Assembly (NCBI GenBank): GCA_900764725.1
Contig: CAAFPB010000439.1
Span: 1-5,755, forward strand
Direction of reading: 5' to 3'
Source of the DNA: an uncultured Catenibacterium sp.
GTDB taxonomy: Bacteria; Bacillota_I; Bacilli_A; Erysipelotrichales; Coprobacillaceae
Length of the DNA: 5,755 bases
Part shown: piece by piece, positions 1 to 5,566 of the stretch
Layout: each line of letters begins with the position of its first letter
Position numbering within the stretch: the stretch's first letter is position 1
The notes under the pieces: generated by a model
Database searches by the model: none
Seen by the model: only the letters and a program-made list of their open reading frames with translations
Told to the model about the DNA's origin: nothing
Program-made: the position numbers and the translations under genes

Positions 1-806
1 ACAATGATTGTTGTAACCAGCTTCAGGATATCTTTTTCAGACCGTATATAAGCAAATGGATTGTAATGAAGCGATTTGGAAAAGTTGATAGTATTCAGAA
101 CCTTAATCACATATGGTTCGTGTACCACTTTTCCTGATTTATCTTTCATAATATTTCCATTCTTATCTTTCTTAGGTGGTCCCTTTGCTAACATCTTCCC
201 GCACTCCTCGATCAGAGTGCCTTTCGGATCTGTAATGACCATGGAACAGTTCATCTGCATGACTGACGGCTTAACGAAAAATCGAGTTTTTCCGGAACCA
301 CTGCCGCCAATGACCACTATATTTTTATTTCTTGCATACTTTGGCTGTTTAGGTCTACTTTCCATAGTCAATGCTTCTGTTGCTGTCAATGGAATATTCA
401 TCCAGGGATCTTCCGACATATAAGGCTTGATATCCTCTGCGGTTCCCCATCTGGCTGAACCATACTCGATGCCTTTCCGTAATTTCTTTGCGTCTGCCTG
501 TTTCTGCCAGACCAACACTTTCAGAACGACTGCAACAACAATACCTGCTAGCAGATCTTTCCAGTTATTGCTTAACACAAAACCAGCAAAAATCCGGTCT
601 GCGTGTTCCATTGCATATAATAGTTTGTTCCCCATATCTTCTCCCGGACTGTTCCGGTAAAGAAAAAATGCCCGGTCTGCATAGAAAGCAGCCAGAGCAT
701 AAGGAATATTTGTAAGAACCAGTTTCTTTTTATCCAGAGCGGACAGCTTACCCCCGATTTTATTCTTCCACTTCTGCATCAGAGTTTTGCCGCTTTTCTT
801 TTTCAT
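1..806 (-). CDS. VirD4/TraG-like conjugative coupling protein, N-terminal 268 residues (3' end outside window)
   Basis: This is a type IV coupling protein: a membrane-anchored hexameric ATPase that links the relaxase-DNA complex to the conjugative channel. The visible part starts with a basic segment, then has two likely membrane helices (about residues 30-50 and 83-100). It continues with the family-typical YGSARWG (115-121), a Walker A motif GGSGSGKT (167-174) and the VITDPKG stretch (190-196) characteristic of VirD4/TraG proteins. The segment LNTINFSKSLHYNPFAYIRS (237-256) fits the clostridial VirD4-like group often annotated as the CD1115 family. The start ATG (806-804) overlaps the TGA of pcfB as ATGA, so translation is probably coupled. 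The reading frame is intact to the window edge; the rest of the ATPase domain is not visible. The family assignment is firm; the exact transfer system is inferred. Confidence 0.93.
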   Translation of the reverse strand, partial: MKKKSGKTLMQKWKNKIGGKLSALDKKKLVLTNIPYALAAFYADRAFFLYRNSPGEDMGNKLLYAMEHADRIFAGFVLSNNWKDLLAGIVVAVVLKVLVWQKQADAKKLRKGIEYGSARWGTAEDIKPYMSEDPWMNIPLTATEALTMESRPKQPKYARNKNIVVIGGSGSGKTRFFVKPSVMQMNCSMVITDPKGTLIEECGKMLAKGPPKKDKNGNIMKDKSGKVVHEPYVIKVLNTINFSKSLHYNPFAYIRSEKDILKLVTTII

Positions 807-1294
807 CGACTCTGCTCCTGATGCCGGTTCTTTACTTTGTCCTTCGATTTCTTTGGCATCATTGCCCGGTAAGCTGCAAGACGCTTATGAATGGAAGGTT
901 TATTCGCTTTTTGAATCTGTTTCTGGGAAAACTCACGGAAAGCAGCATTGAGTGCATCCTGATCACGTCCCTTGAAGAATACCAGATAAACCGGAGGCTC
1001 TTTGCTCTTGTCTTTTTTCAGAGCATAATTGATCCCGTATTTTCTGGCATACCGTTCAAAGGACTTGATATTTTTATTTGTGATCTCGATATTGACCATC
1101 CCGGCATTCTGTTTTGCCAGCTCTTTTACCGTGACCTTTCCCTGTTTCGGCTGATTTTTCTGTGCTTTCTTCTCTACTGATTTCTGCTTCTGATGACGCA
1201 GATACGCAACAAGAACCTTTTTCAACAGGTTTGCCGTAATCTTAGTAGCCCGAATACAGAACGTGACCGTTTTCTGAGTTACCTCTTCCTGCAT
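803..1294 (-). CDS. pcfB: PcfB family protein (DUF3801), coupling-protein accessory factor
   Basis: The 163-residue protein resembles PcfB/DUF3801 proteins, which sit directly upstream of VirD4-like coupling proteins in Gram-positive conjugative elements. In the enterococcal pCF10 system PcfB is known to work with the coupling protein PcfC at the substrate-docking stage. Recognisable segments are the start MQEEVTQKTV, a basic helical stretch (residues 15-55), NAGMVNIEITNKNIKSFE (63-80), KYGINYALKKD (85-95), PPVYLVFFKGRDQDALNAAF (100-119) and a lysine/arginine-rich tail. The start is supported by an AAAGGAGGG ribosome site 7 nt upstream of ATG 1294. The stop overlaps the start of the coupling protein. 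No membrane segment or signal peptide is apparent, so a cytoplasmic location is inferred. Confidence 0.9.
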   Translation of the reverse strand: MQEEVTQKTVTFCIRATKITANLLKKVLVAYLRHQKQKSVEKKAQKNQPKQGKVTVKELAKQNAGMVNIEITNKNIKSFERYARKYGINYALKKDKSKEPPVYLVFFKGRDQDALNAAFREFSQKQIQKANKPSIHKRLAAYRAMMPKKSKDKVKNRHQEQSR

Positions 1295-1300
1295 GACTTT

Positions 1301-1310
1301 TCCCTCCTTT
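1301..1310 (-). promoter_or_regulatory. Shine-Dalgarno site of pcfB
   Basis: The minus strand reads AAAGGAGGGA ending 6 nt before the ATG at 1294. It has an uninterrupted match to the anti-Shine-Dalgarno sequence, begins shortly after the stop of the 8-codon ORF at 1318-1344, and fixes the pcfB start. Confidence 0.85.
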
Positions 1311-1317
1311 CAGCGAT

Positions 1318-1344
1318 TCAACTGCTGTCCAGATCTGTAATCAT
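1318..1344 (-). CDS. 8-codon ORF (possible leader peptide) upstream of pcfB
   Basis: The 82-bp gap between the DnaC-like gene and pcfB contains ATG followed by seven codons and TGA, encoding MITDLDSS. It is preceded by AAAGGGGGTGAT (1360-1349), which pairs along its whole length with the 16S rRNA tail if one G-U pair is allowed, with 8 nt between the core and ATG. Such a site in front of such a short frame suggests that ribosomes do load here. The stop lies 7 nt before the pcfB ribosome site, so the ORF could feed ribosomes to pcfB or regulate it. It could also be the remnant of a deleted gene that kept its ribosome site. No function can be assigned from the peptide. Confidence 0.45.
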   Translation of the reverse strand: MITDLDSS

Positions 1345-1348
1345 GGCA

Positions 1349-1360
1349 ATCACCCCCTTT
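1349..1360 (-). promoter_or_regulatory. Near-ideal Shine-Dalgarno sequence in front of the 8-codon ORF
   Basis: The minus strand reads AAAGGGGGTGAT, differing from the ideal AAAGGAGGTGAT only by G for A, which can still wobble-pair with U. The nearest downstream start is the ATG at 1344; no longer frame uses this site. Confidence 0.65.
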
Positions 1361-1376
1361 AATGAAAAAAGACAGA

Positions 1377-2171
1377 TTAACCGGTAATCAGGTTCTGCAC
1401 CTGTACGAGTTTTTCTGTCCCTTCTTCTTTTCTCTTATCTTCTCCACCACAATAGATGGGAACACACATTTCAAGTATTCTACTGTAAATACGCTGATGG
1501 GCAGTATCCAAATCTGTGGATTTCATTTCATTCAGTCCCAGATTCGTTGTTACGATCAGCGGAAGCATTTTACAATAACGGCTGTCTATCACATTATAGA
1601 CCTGCTCCAGGGCAAACTCGGAATTTCGTTCTATTCCCAAGTCATCAATAATCAGCAGCGGATAATCCACAAGATTTTGTATGATCTGGTTCCTATCTGC
1701 CTGATAGCTGGTCATTTCATTTAAGATTCTGGAAAAATTTGTCATCATGACACGTTCTCCCTGTTCCAAAAGTGCATTTGCTATACAGCCTGCAAAAAAA
1801 CTCTTCCCGGTTCCAACTGGTCCCATCAGAAGCAATCCTACATTTTTTCTCTTCATATCTGTCCAGTTTTCTACATACTGCCTGGCAATTAGTATCTTCT
1901 GGTTGCTTCCATTGTCATTTTCAAATTTCCATTCCCAGAATCTTCTTTCCCGAAGTCCGACGGATTTTCTCTGATAAAGCTGCCGCTGTGCTTCTTCCCG
2001 CTGCATCTTCTCATCAAGTTCCTGCCTGGCTTTTACCTCGCATTCACACAAACAGGACACTACATGCTCAAATCCCATCAGACTAACTTTCATCTGTTTT
2101 CTTTTTCCACAGATACCACAATGAAGACATCCCTCTTCATCCAGATAATCTGCTGTTACTTTGTTTTCCAT
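1377..2171 (-). CDS. DnaC/IstB-like AAA+ ATP-binding protein, probable helicase loader
   Basis: The 264-residue protein has the features of DnaC/DnaI-type loaders, which place the replicative helicase on single-stranded DNA. The N-terminus carries a zinc-ribbon-like cysteine group (C15, C18, C21, then C40, C42, C44), followed by a charged helical stretch (45-78). The AAA+ core has Walker A GPVGTGKS (117-124), Walker B LLIIDD (172-177), a sensor I TTN (208-210) and arginines near 227 and 231 in the expected arginine-finger region. It lies directly after the initiator gene in a TGATG overlap. A GTG one codon earlier (2174) is also possible, since the AAGGAG ribosome site serves both; ATG is preferred. 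IstB-type transposition proteins share this fold, but no transposase gene is adjacent, so a replication role fits better. Confidence 0.88.
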   Translation of the reverse strand: MENKVTADYLDEEGCLHCGICGKRKQMKVSLMGFEHVVSCLCECEVKARQELDEKMQREEAQRQLYQRKSVGLRERRFWEWKFENDNGSNQKILIARQYVENWTDMKRKNVGLLLMGPVGTGKSFFAGCIANALLEQGERVMMTNFSRILNEMTSYQADRNQIIQNLVDYPLLIIDDLGIERNSEFALEQVYNVIDSRYCKMLPLIVTTNLGLNEMKSTDLDTAHQRIYSRILEMCVPIYCGGEDKRKEEGTEKLVQVQNLITG

Positions 2172-2989
2172 CACAGGCTTTCTCCTTCCTGAAACTCATA
2201 TTTATCCATTCCTGCCCTGGCTCCATCTCGTTCTGCCCAAAGACAGATTGTTGCAAAATGATTCTGATACTCTTTTCCACTGGATTTCATATAAACAGAG
2301 AGATGATCAATCCGTTTCTGATAATCCCATGGAAATAGAGTCATCAACTCCTGCAGTTCAGCTTCCGACAGAACAACATTTTTAAATCTCCCATACAGAC
2401 CGAATTTTTCTTCCAAAGCGGGAGTATTGCTCTTACTCTTATCAGTATGATTCTTTTCAGTCTTATTTATCTTAGTATTACTTCCATCCAGATTCTTGCA
2501 GTCCGGACTTCTATTTTTTTGCGTTCCGGACTTCCAGTTTCTTGCAATCCGGATTTCCAATTCCTTGCAGTCCGGATTTCCAGTTTCTGGCGTTCCAGAA
2601 GCAAAATATCTTACGGGCGTTCCTCTAATCCGTTTCACAAAATTTTTCACGTATATGACAGAGGGACGATTATTCCCCTGCCGATACCGTTCAATCAATC
2701 CAATCCCATGCACACTGTCAAGCTCATAAAGAAGCTTTGTTACTGTTGTATGCGACATTCGCAACAGCTCCTGCAATTCTGCAATCGTGTAAATGATATA
2801 GACATAACCATCACCGTCAATCCAACCATTTTTTTTAGAAAGACTGATACGATCTAACAGGATTCCATACAAGAGTTTTGCGTCTGTTGAAAGACTCTGA
2901 AATTCTTTTTCGGTAAACAGAGCTTTCGGTATCCGGAAAAAAGAAAACTGGTCAGATTCTTCTGCTCTGAAGTATTCAAAATCTGCCAT
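2171..2989 (-). CDS. repA: RepA_N-type replication initiator with DUF6017-like C-terminal domain
   Basis: This 272-residue protein fits replication initiator A proteins of Gram-positive plasmids and conjugative elements. Residues 17-118 form the RepA_N winged-helix domain, with FFRIPKALF (17-25), LSTDAKLLYGILLDR (33-47), NGWIDGDGYVYIIY (54-67) and a predicted recognition helix around 78-90. Residues 122-192 are a polar, low-complexity linker. Residues 195-256 are a conserved C-terminal domain (GLYGRFKNVVLSEAELQEL, then FPWDYQKRIDHLSVYM and NHFATICLWAERDG), which I match to DUF6017-type domains from memory. The start ATG has an AGGA site 8 nt upstream that overlaps the stop of the preceding gene. 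The linker-coding DNA carries five 23-bp repeats (2486-2600), the likely origin. Initiation at those repeats is inferred from family knowledge. Confidence 0.88.
   Translation of the reverse strand: MADFEYFRAEESDQFSFFRIPKALFTEKEFQSLSTDAKLLYGILLDRISLSKKNGWIDGDGYVYIIYTIAELQELLRMSHTTVTKLLYELDSVHGIGLIERYRQGNNRPSVIYVKNFVKRIRGTPVRYFASGTPETGNPDCKELEIRIARNWKSGTQKNRSPDCKNLDGSNTKINKTEKNHTDKSKSNTPALEEKFGLYGRFKNVVLSEAELQELMTLFPWDYQKRIDHLSVYMKSSGKEYQNHFATICLWAERDGARAGMDKYEFQEGESL
2431..2485 (-). other. AT-rich stretch next to the iterons, candidate DNA-unwinding element
   Basis: The 55 bp after the last repeat in the direction of transcription are about 73% AT, and 2451-2480 is 80% AT. It encodes the end of the polar linker (NTKINKTEKNHTDKSKSN). 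Placement beside the repeat array is the usual layout of an iteron origin, but the sequence could equally reflect Asn/Lys-rich coding. No DnaA box was identified with confidence. Confidence 0.4.
2486..2600 (-). repeat. Five contiguous 23-bp direct repeats (candidate iterons) inside repA
   Basis: Units on the minus strand start at 2600, 2577, 2554, 2531 and 2508, each exactly 23 bp with no spacer. Each begins with the TCCGGA core (TCTGGA in the first unit), then a TGCAAGAA-like middle and a CTGGAA-like end; the middle unit (2554-2532) reads ATCCGGATTGCAAGAAAC in its first 18 bases. The first unit is the most diverged and the fourth has an A-run. The period is not a multiple of three, so the encoded residues (130-168) differ between successive units and repeat only every third unit: PDCKELE and PDCKNLD from units two and five. 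This indicates selection on DNA. RepA_N plasmid initiators are known to bind repeats within their own gene, which fits. Confidence 0.85.
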
Positions 2990-2999
2990 AAATTATTTC

Positions 3000-3881
3000 C
3001 TATTCTTCTATATTATTGAAGTCATACCCTGCTGCACTTCCTGTACCATGACATAATTCATCAAGCACATAATTGAATGCATTCATCGCTTCTTCCAAAT
3101 AGATTTCCCTAGCCTCTTTATCACACGCATACATATCGGCAATAAATCCTTCATCATTTCCTATTGCGTGTACCAGAGTCTCCAGAACTTTCATAAATTT
3201 CTTTTTTGAACACTTTTTATTCTGCCTGTTCACATATTTCTGAATATCCAGTACTCTATCAGCATTTTCCTCATTCTCTTCAAGAATTCCGAACGCCAGA
3301 TTCATGCCAAATTCATAGCCATCGCAGGAAATCTGATCAACAGCAAGCTGTCCCAGCTCATCTCGATAATTTCTTTCTTCCATTGAAGTCAGTGGTGTCT
3401 CATATTCATACAGATATCCCATATCTGCAATTGTTTCCAGAATATCTCTGGATGCTTTCACCATTTTGTCCATAATGATTTCTCTTTCTTCCATCGGCAT
3501 ATTTGCCATAATGCTGTCTAATGTCATCATTGATTCTTCCTCCATCTCATTTTCATAAATATCGTTGATATAAAAGTGGTTTGCCTTTCCATTGTTCGGA
3601 ATGATACGCACCAGATTTCCAACCTCCACCAGTTCCTGTACTGCCTGATCTACCCCATATCTGGTTGTATTCAGGTCTTTCTTCATTTCACTTTTTGGAT
3701 AAATTACATACAAATCCCCCTTACCATCTACCCAACCATTCTGCACCGCAAATTTCAAACGATCCAGAAATAAGCTGTATAAAATCTTTGCTGTATTTGA
3801 CAGATTTTTGTATTTTTCCATCTGGAACAGCACCTTCGGCACCTGCAGACAATCTACCAGCATATACTCCATCTTACTCAT
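3000..3881 (-). CDS. RepA_N-domain protein with an unrecognised acidic C-terminal region
   Basis: Residues 12-107 align by eye with the winged-helix domain of the repA product encoded 10 bp downstream: VPKVLFQMEKYKNLSNTAK against IPKALFTEKEFQSLSTDAK, then LFLDRLKFAVQNGWVDGKGD against ILLDRISLSKKNGWIDGDGY, followed by a similar recognition-helix region. The remaining residues (110-293) are acidic and probably mostly helical. They contain neither the polar linker nor the C-terminal domain of the neighbour, and I recognise no family there. The start ATG overlaps the preceding gene by 8 bp and has AAGGAGG 9 nt upstream. It may be a DNA-binding regulator or partner of the initiator, or a second initiator. 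The shared N-domain is seen; the role is inference. Confidence 0.8.
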   Translation of the reverse strand: MSKMEYMLVDCLQVPKVLFQMEKYKNLSNTAKILYSLFLDRLKFAVQNGWVDGKGDLYVIYPKSEMKKDLNTTRYGVDQAVQELVEVGNLVRIIPNNGKANHFYINDIYENEMEEESMMTLDSIMANMPMEEREIIMDKMVKASRDILETIADMGYLYEYETPLTSMEERNYRDELGQLAVDQISCDGYEFGMNLAFGILEENEENADRVLDIQKYVNRQNKKCSKKKFMKVLETLVHAIGNDEGFIADMYACDKEAREIYLEEAMNAFNYVLDELCHGTGSAAGYDFNNIEE

Positions 3882-4266
3882 TGATTGTTTCCTCCTTCTG
3901 TTTGTACAGCACTTCGGCTGAATTAATATTGATTTCCAACATCCCTACAAATACCTGATAGTACAGAAGGCATATCTGTTCATCCTCTCTTGCCAGATAC
4001 AATCCTTCCAGTTCATCGGACGGATGTTTCATTCCATATACTGCCTGACAGATATCATGGATTTTCTCACATTCCACACTTCTAAGATGCTGCTCCAAGG
4101 TGTGGTTAAATCTCTGCCAGTCCTCCAGTTTCTGATTTACTGACATCATGCACTGGAACAGTTCCGCTGCTTCACATGCTGCTGACAGCACTACATTTTT
4201 GTTATTGATACTTCCATCGGCATTTTTCATATGCCCTACCATATACGCCTGATCTACTGAACCCAT
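3874..4266 (-). CDS. Hypothetical 130-residue helical protein
   Basis: I do not recognise this family. The product is soluble-looking and rich in helix-forming residues, with no signal peptide, membrane segment or clear catalytic motif. Cysteines occur at 31, 39, 66, 73 and 99 without metal-site spacing. The coding status is well supported: GGAGGATAAAAG leads into ATG 4266, the gene starts 13 bp after the ssb stop, and its end overlaps the next gene by 8 bp. Its place between ssb and two RepA_N genes suggests a role in element replication or its control, but that rests on context only. Confidence 0.78.
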   Translation of the reverse strand: MGSVDQAYMVGHMKNADGSINNKNVVLSAACEAAELFQCMMSVNQKLEDWQRFNHTLEQHLRSVECEKIHDICQAVYGMKHPSDELEGLYLAREDEQICLLYYQVFVGMLEININSAEVLYKQKEETINE

Positions 4267-4279
4267 CTTTTATCCTCCT

Positions 4280-4678
4280 CTATCTAAACGGCATTTCTTC
4301 TTCCATGCCCTCTGGGATCTCTAAGAACCCTTCCGCATCTTCTGGAAACGGTGGTCTGTCAACCATTTTTGCACCTGCGAATTCAATCCGGTTTGCATAC
4401 ACTTCGGTGGTATAAATCTTTTTCCCGGTATCCTTATCTTCATAATTACCTGTGACAATCTCGCCTTCCACCATGACCTTCGTGCCCTGCATCAGATAAT
4501 CTCTGGCAAATTCTGCTTTCTTTGCAAAAGCCTTTACCGGAATGAAACTGACTTCATCGGAATAATTTCTTCTAACTGCCAGAACAAACTTGGCAATCTT
4601 ATGAAGTCCTTTTTCATTCTCCACTTCGTTGTATCCGGGATTTCTTACCAATCGCCCGGAAATAACTGTTGTATTCAT
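4280..4678 (-). CDS. ssb: Single-stranded DNA-binding protein
   Basis: The 132-residue product has an SSB-type OB fold: MNTTVISGRLVRNP at the start, FVLAVRRNY (31-39), FIPVKAFAKKAEFARDYLMQ (45-64), GTKVMVEGEIVTGNY (65-79) and EVYANRIEF (92-100). A short acidic tail ends in EEEMPFR, resembling the protein-interaction tip of bacterial SSBs. It would coat single-stranded DNA during element replication or transfer. Two departures are visible: a phenylalanine (F51) where chromosomal SSBs usually have tryptophan in the FIPVVAW stretch, and an arginine after the usual terminal Pro-Phe. The ribosome site AGGAGGG overlaps the stop of the upstream gene, giving tight operon packing. The compact tail makes it shorter than most chromosomal SSBs, as is common for element-borne copies. 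Confidence 0.93.
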   Translation of the reverse strand: MNTTVISGRLVRNPGYNEVENEKGLHKIAKFVLAVRRNYSDEVSFIPVKAFAKKAEFARDYLMQGTKVMVEGEIVTGNYEDKDTGKKIYTTEVYANRIEFAGAKMVDRPPFPEDAEGFLEIPEGMEEEMPFR

Positions 4679-4691
4679 TGGCTTAACCCTC

Positions 4692-5090
4692 CTATGCTTT
4701 CATTGATTTGTAACAGATGCCGATACATGGTCCACATTTTCCATAGGCACATCCGTAACATTCATCTTTTTCCAACTCTTCTTGCTTCATTTCATCGGCA
4801 AACATTCCTAACAGTGTTGTATAAATCTTTTTCATTGCAAGGAACTTTTCTTCTGCTTTTTCCATCTTCTCTTTGTAAAATGGGATCAGTTCACGAAGAA
4901 CTGGATGGAAACGTTCATTTTCATCATCCCAGGCACAGGTTTTCATCATACAACGTGGCTGTTTCTCATAATTGCCCAGATAATACGGGCAGAACGTACA
5001 GCCTCTTTCTTTAACAATTTCCACCGGAATCACTGGCATCTGACTTTTGATTTCCTTAGTTACATGCTTACTTTCAATTCGCTCTCTCAT
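4692..5090 (-). CDS. Cysteine-rich protein, putative metal binding, function unknown
   Basis: The 132-residue product has two cysteine groups: C31-x2-C34 with C47 and C52 near the N-terminus, and C111-x2-C114-x4-C119-x2-C122-x3-C126 at the C-terminus. They are separated by a charged helical region (63-108) that could form a coiled coil. Each group could bind zinc or an iron-sulfur cluster; the sequence does not decide which. The start at 5090 is chosen because GGAGG lies 9 nt upstream. The frame is open to a TTG at 5210, but that would begin inside the terminator hairpin. It is the first gene after the terminator and ends 13 bp before ssb. I cannot name the family; its place at the head of the ssb-rep cluster suggests an element-maintenance or regulatory role. 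Confidence 0.8.
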   Translation of the reverse strand: MRERIESKHVTKEIKSQMPVIPVEIVKERGCTFCPYYLGNYEKQPRCMMKTCAWDDENERFHPVLRELIPFYKEKMEKAEEKFLAMKKIYTTLLGMFADEMKQEELEKDECYGCAYGKCGPCIGICYKSMKA

Positions 5091-5099
5091 CTTAAAAAT

Positions 5100-5104
5100 C
5101 CTCC
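5100..5104 (-). promoter_or_regulatory. Shine-Dalgarno site fixing the start of the cysteine-rich gene
   Basis: The minus strand reads TTGGAGGAT, with GGAGG 9 nt before the ATG at 5090. It rules out the longer TTG-initiated version. No convincing promoter was found between it and the terminator upstream. Confidence 0.8.
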
Positions 5105-5157
5105 AAGAATATATATTTGCAAAAGGGACTTCCCCTGAATTGCCTGGTTTTAAGCAC

Positions 5158-5205
5158 AAAAAAAGAGGCAGACTTACGATTTTTGTTTTCGCAAGCCTGC
5201 CTCTT
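5158..5205 (-). terminator. Strong intrinsic terminator after the DUF6050-like gene
   Basis: Read as minus-strand RNA, a 17-bp stem (5205-5189 with 5179-5163) closes a 9-nt loop, AAACAAAAA, and is followed by an uninterrupted run of seven U including the stem end. Two positions pair as G-U in this direction but would be A-C mismatches in plus-strand RNA, so the structure favours the minus strand. It begins 14 nt after the stop codon of the gene at 5220-5531. Confidence 0.9.
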
Positions 5206-5219
5206 ATCAATCTAATATT

Positions 5220-5531
5220 CTATTTTCCAATGACATACCGTATAAACACGTATATCGCTCTAATCACATACACTGGAATCATGATACTTCCAATCAATGC
5301 TCCAATGATGACACTTAATGCAGCCATACCAAGTGTTGCTGTGGTATCCATTCCTCTAGGGATTAGAATCAGCCGCATTTTATGTATTCCAAATGGAAGT
5401 CCGGAAAGAAATATCCACCAGAACAATTCTGTCTGTCCACTGACTTTCATGATGGTAAATACCATCCAGAACCAGAATAGCATAAATGCCAGTGGCAATA
5501 TTGATTTTTTAATTACATCTTCTATCATCAT
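5220..5531 (-). CDS. Small membrane protein, DUF6050-like
   Basis: The 103-residue product is strongly hydrophobic, with likely membrane segments at about 10-28, 36-50 and 64-95. It carries the central pattern GLPFGIHKMRLILIPRGMD followed by a glycine-rich helix (IIGALIGSIMIP). This resembles DUF6050 proteins found in clostridial conjugative elements; the match is from memory and not verified. The frame extends to a TTG at 5552, but AGAAGG (5546-5541) sits inside that extension, 9 nt before ATG 5531, so the shorter form is preferred; the adjacent ATG 5528 is also possible. It follows the ParB-like gene by 35 bp and is the last gene before the terminator. The function is unknown; a membrane role in transfer or maintenance is conceivable. 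Confidence 0.72.
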   Translation of the reverse strand: MMIEDVIKKSILPLAFMLFWFWMVFTIMKVSGQTELFWWIFLSGLPFGIHKMRLILIPRGMDTTATLGMAALSVIIGALIGSIMIPVYVIRAIYVFIRYVIGK

Positions 5532-5540
5532 CTTTTCATT

Positions 5541-5546
5541 CCTTCT
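5541..5546 (-). promoter_or_regulatory. Shine-Dalgarno site fixing the start of the DUF6050-like gene
   Basis: AGAAGG on the minus strand lies 9 nt before the ATG at 5531. It argues against the TTG start at 5552, which has no comparable site. Confidence 0.65.
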
Positions 5547-5566
5547 GTCCAACTTTTCATATCATA

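Noticed and set aside
821..1180. Plus-strand open frame of 119 codons opposite pcfB
   Set aside because: It is fully antisense to a confidently identified gene, and its composition is that expected from the complement of lysine-rich coding.
1374..1390. Short near-palindrome GATTAACCGGTAATC over the stop of the DnaC-like gene
   Set aside because: The arms are about 7 bp with one unpaired base and almost no loop, and no U-run follows, so it is not a credible terminator or operator without further support.
2486..2600. Repeat array considered as CRISPR or as a protein repeat
   Set aside because: There are no spacers between units, which excludes CRISPR. The 23-bp period breaks the reading frame, which excludes a repeated protein motif.
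2600..2630. A sixth repeat unit suggested by a second GGAACGCC copy
   Set aside because: The two copies are 27 bp apart, out of phase with the 23-bp period and in frame with the protein (GTP...GTP), so it is probably coincidental or a protein-level similarity.
5091..5160. Possible promoter from a TATATA stretch with weak TTCAGG upstream
   Set aside because: The -35 is poor, and transcription would start within the ribosome binding site, so it cannot be a normal promoter for the cysteine-rich gene.
5091..5210. N-terminal extension of the cysteine-rich protein from TTG at 5210
   Set aside because: It would start inside the terminator stem and lacks a ribosome site; GGAGG is correctly placed for ATG 5090.
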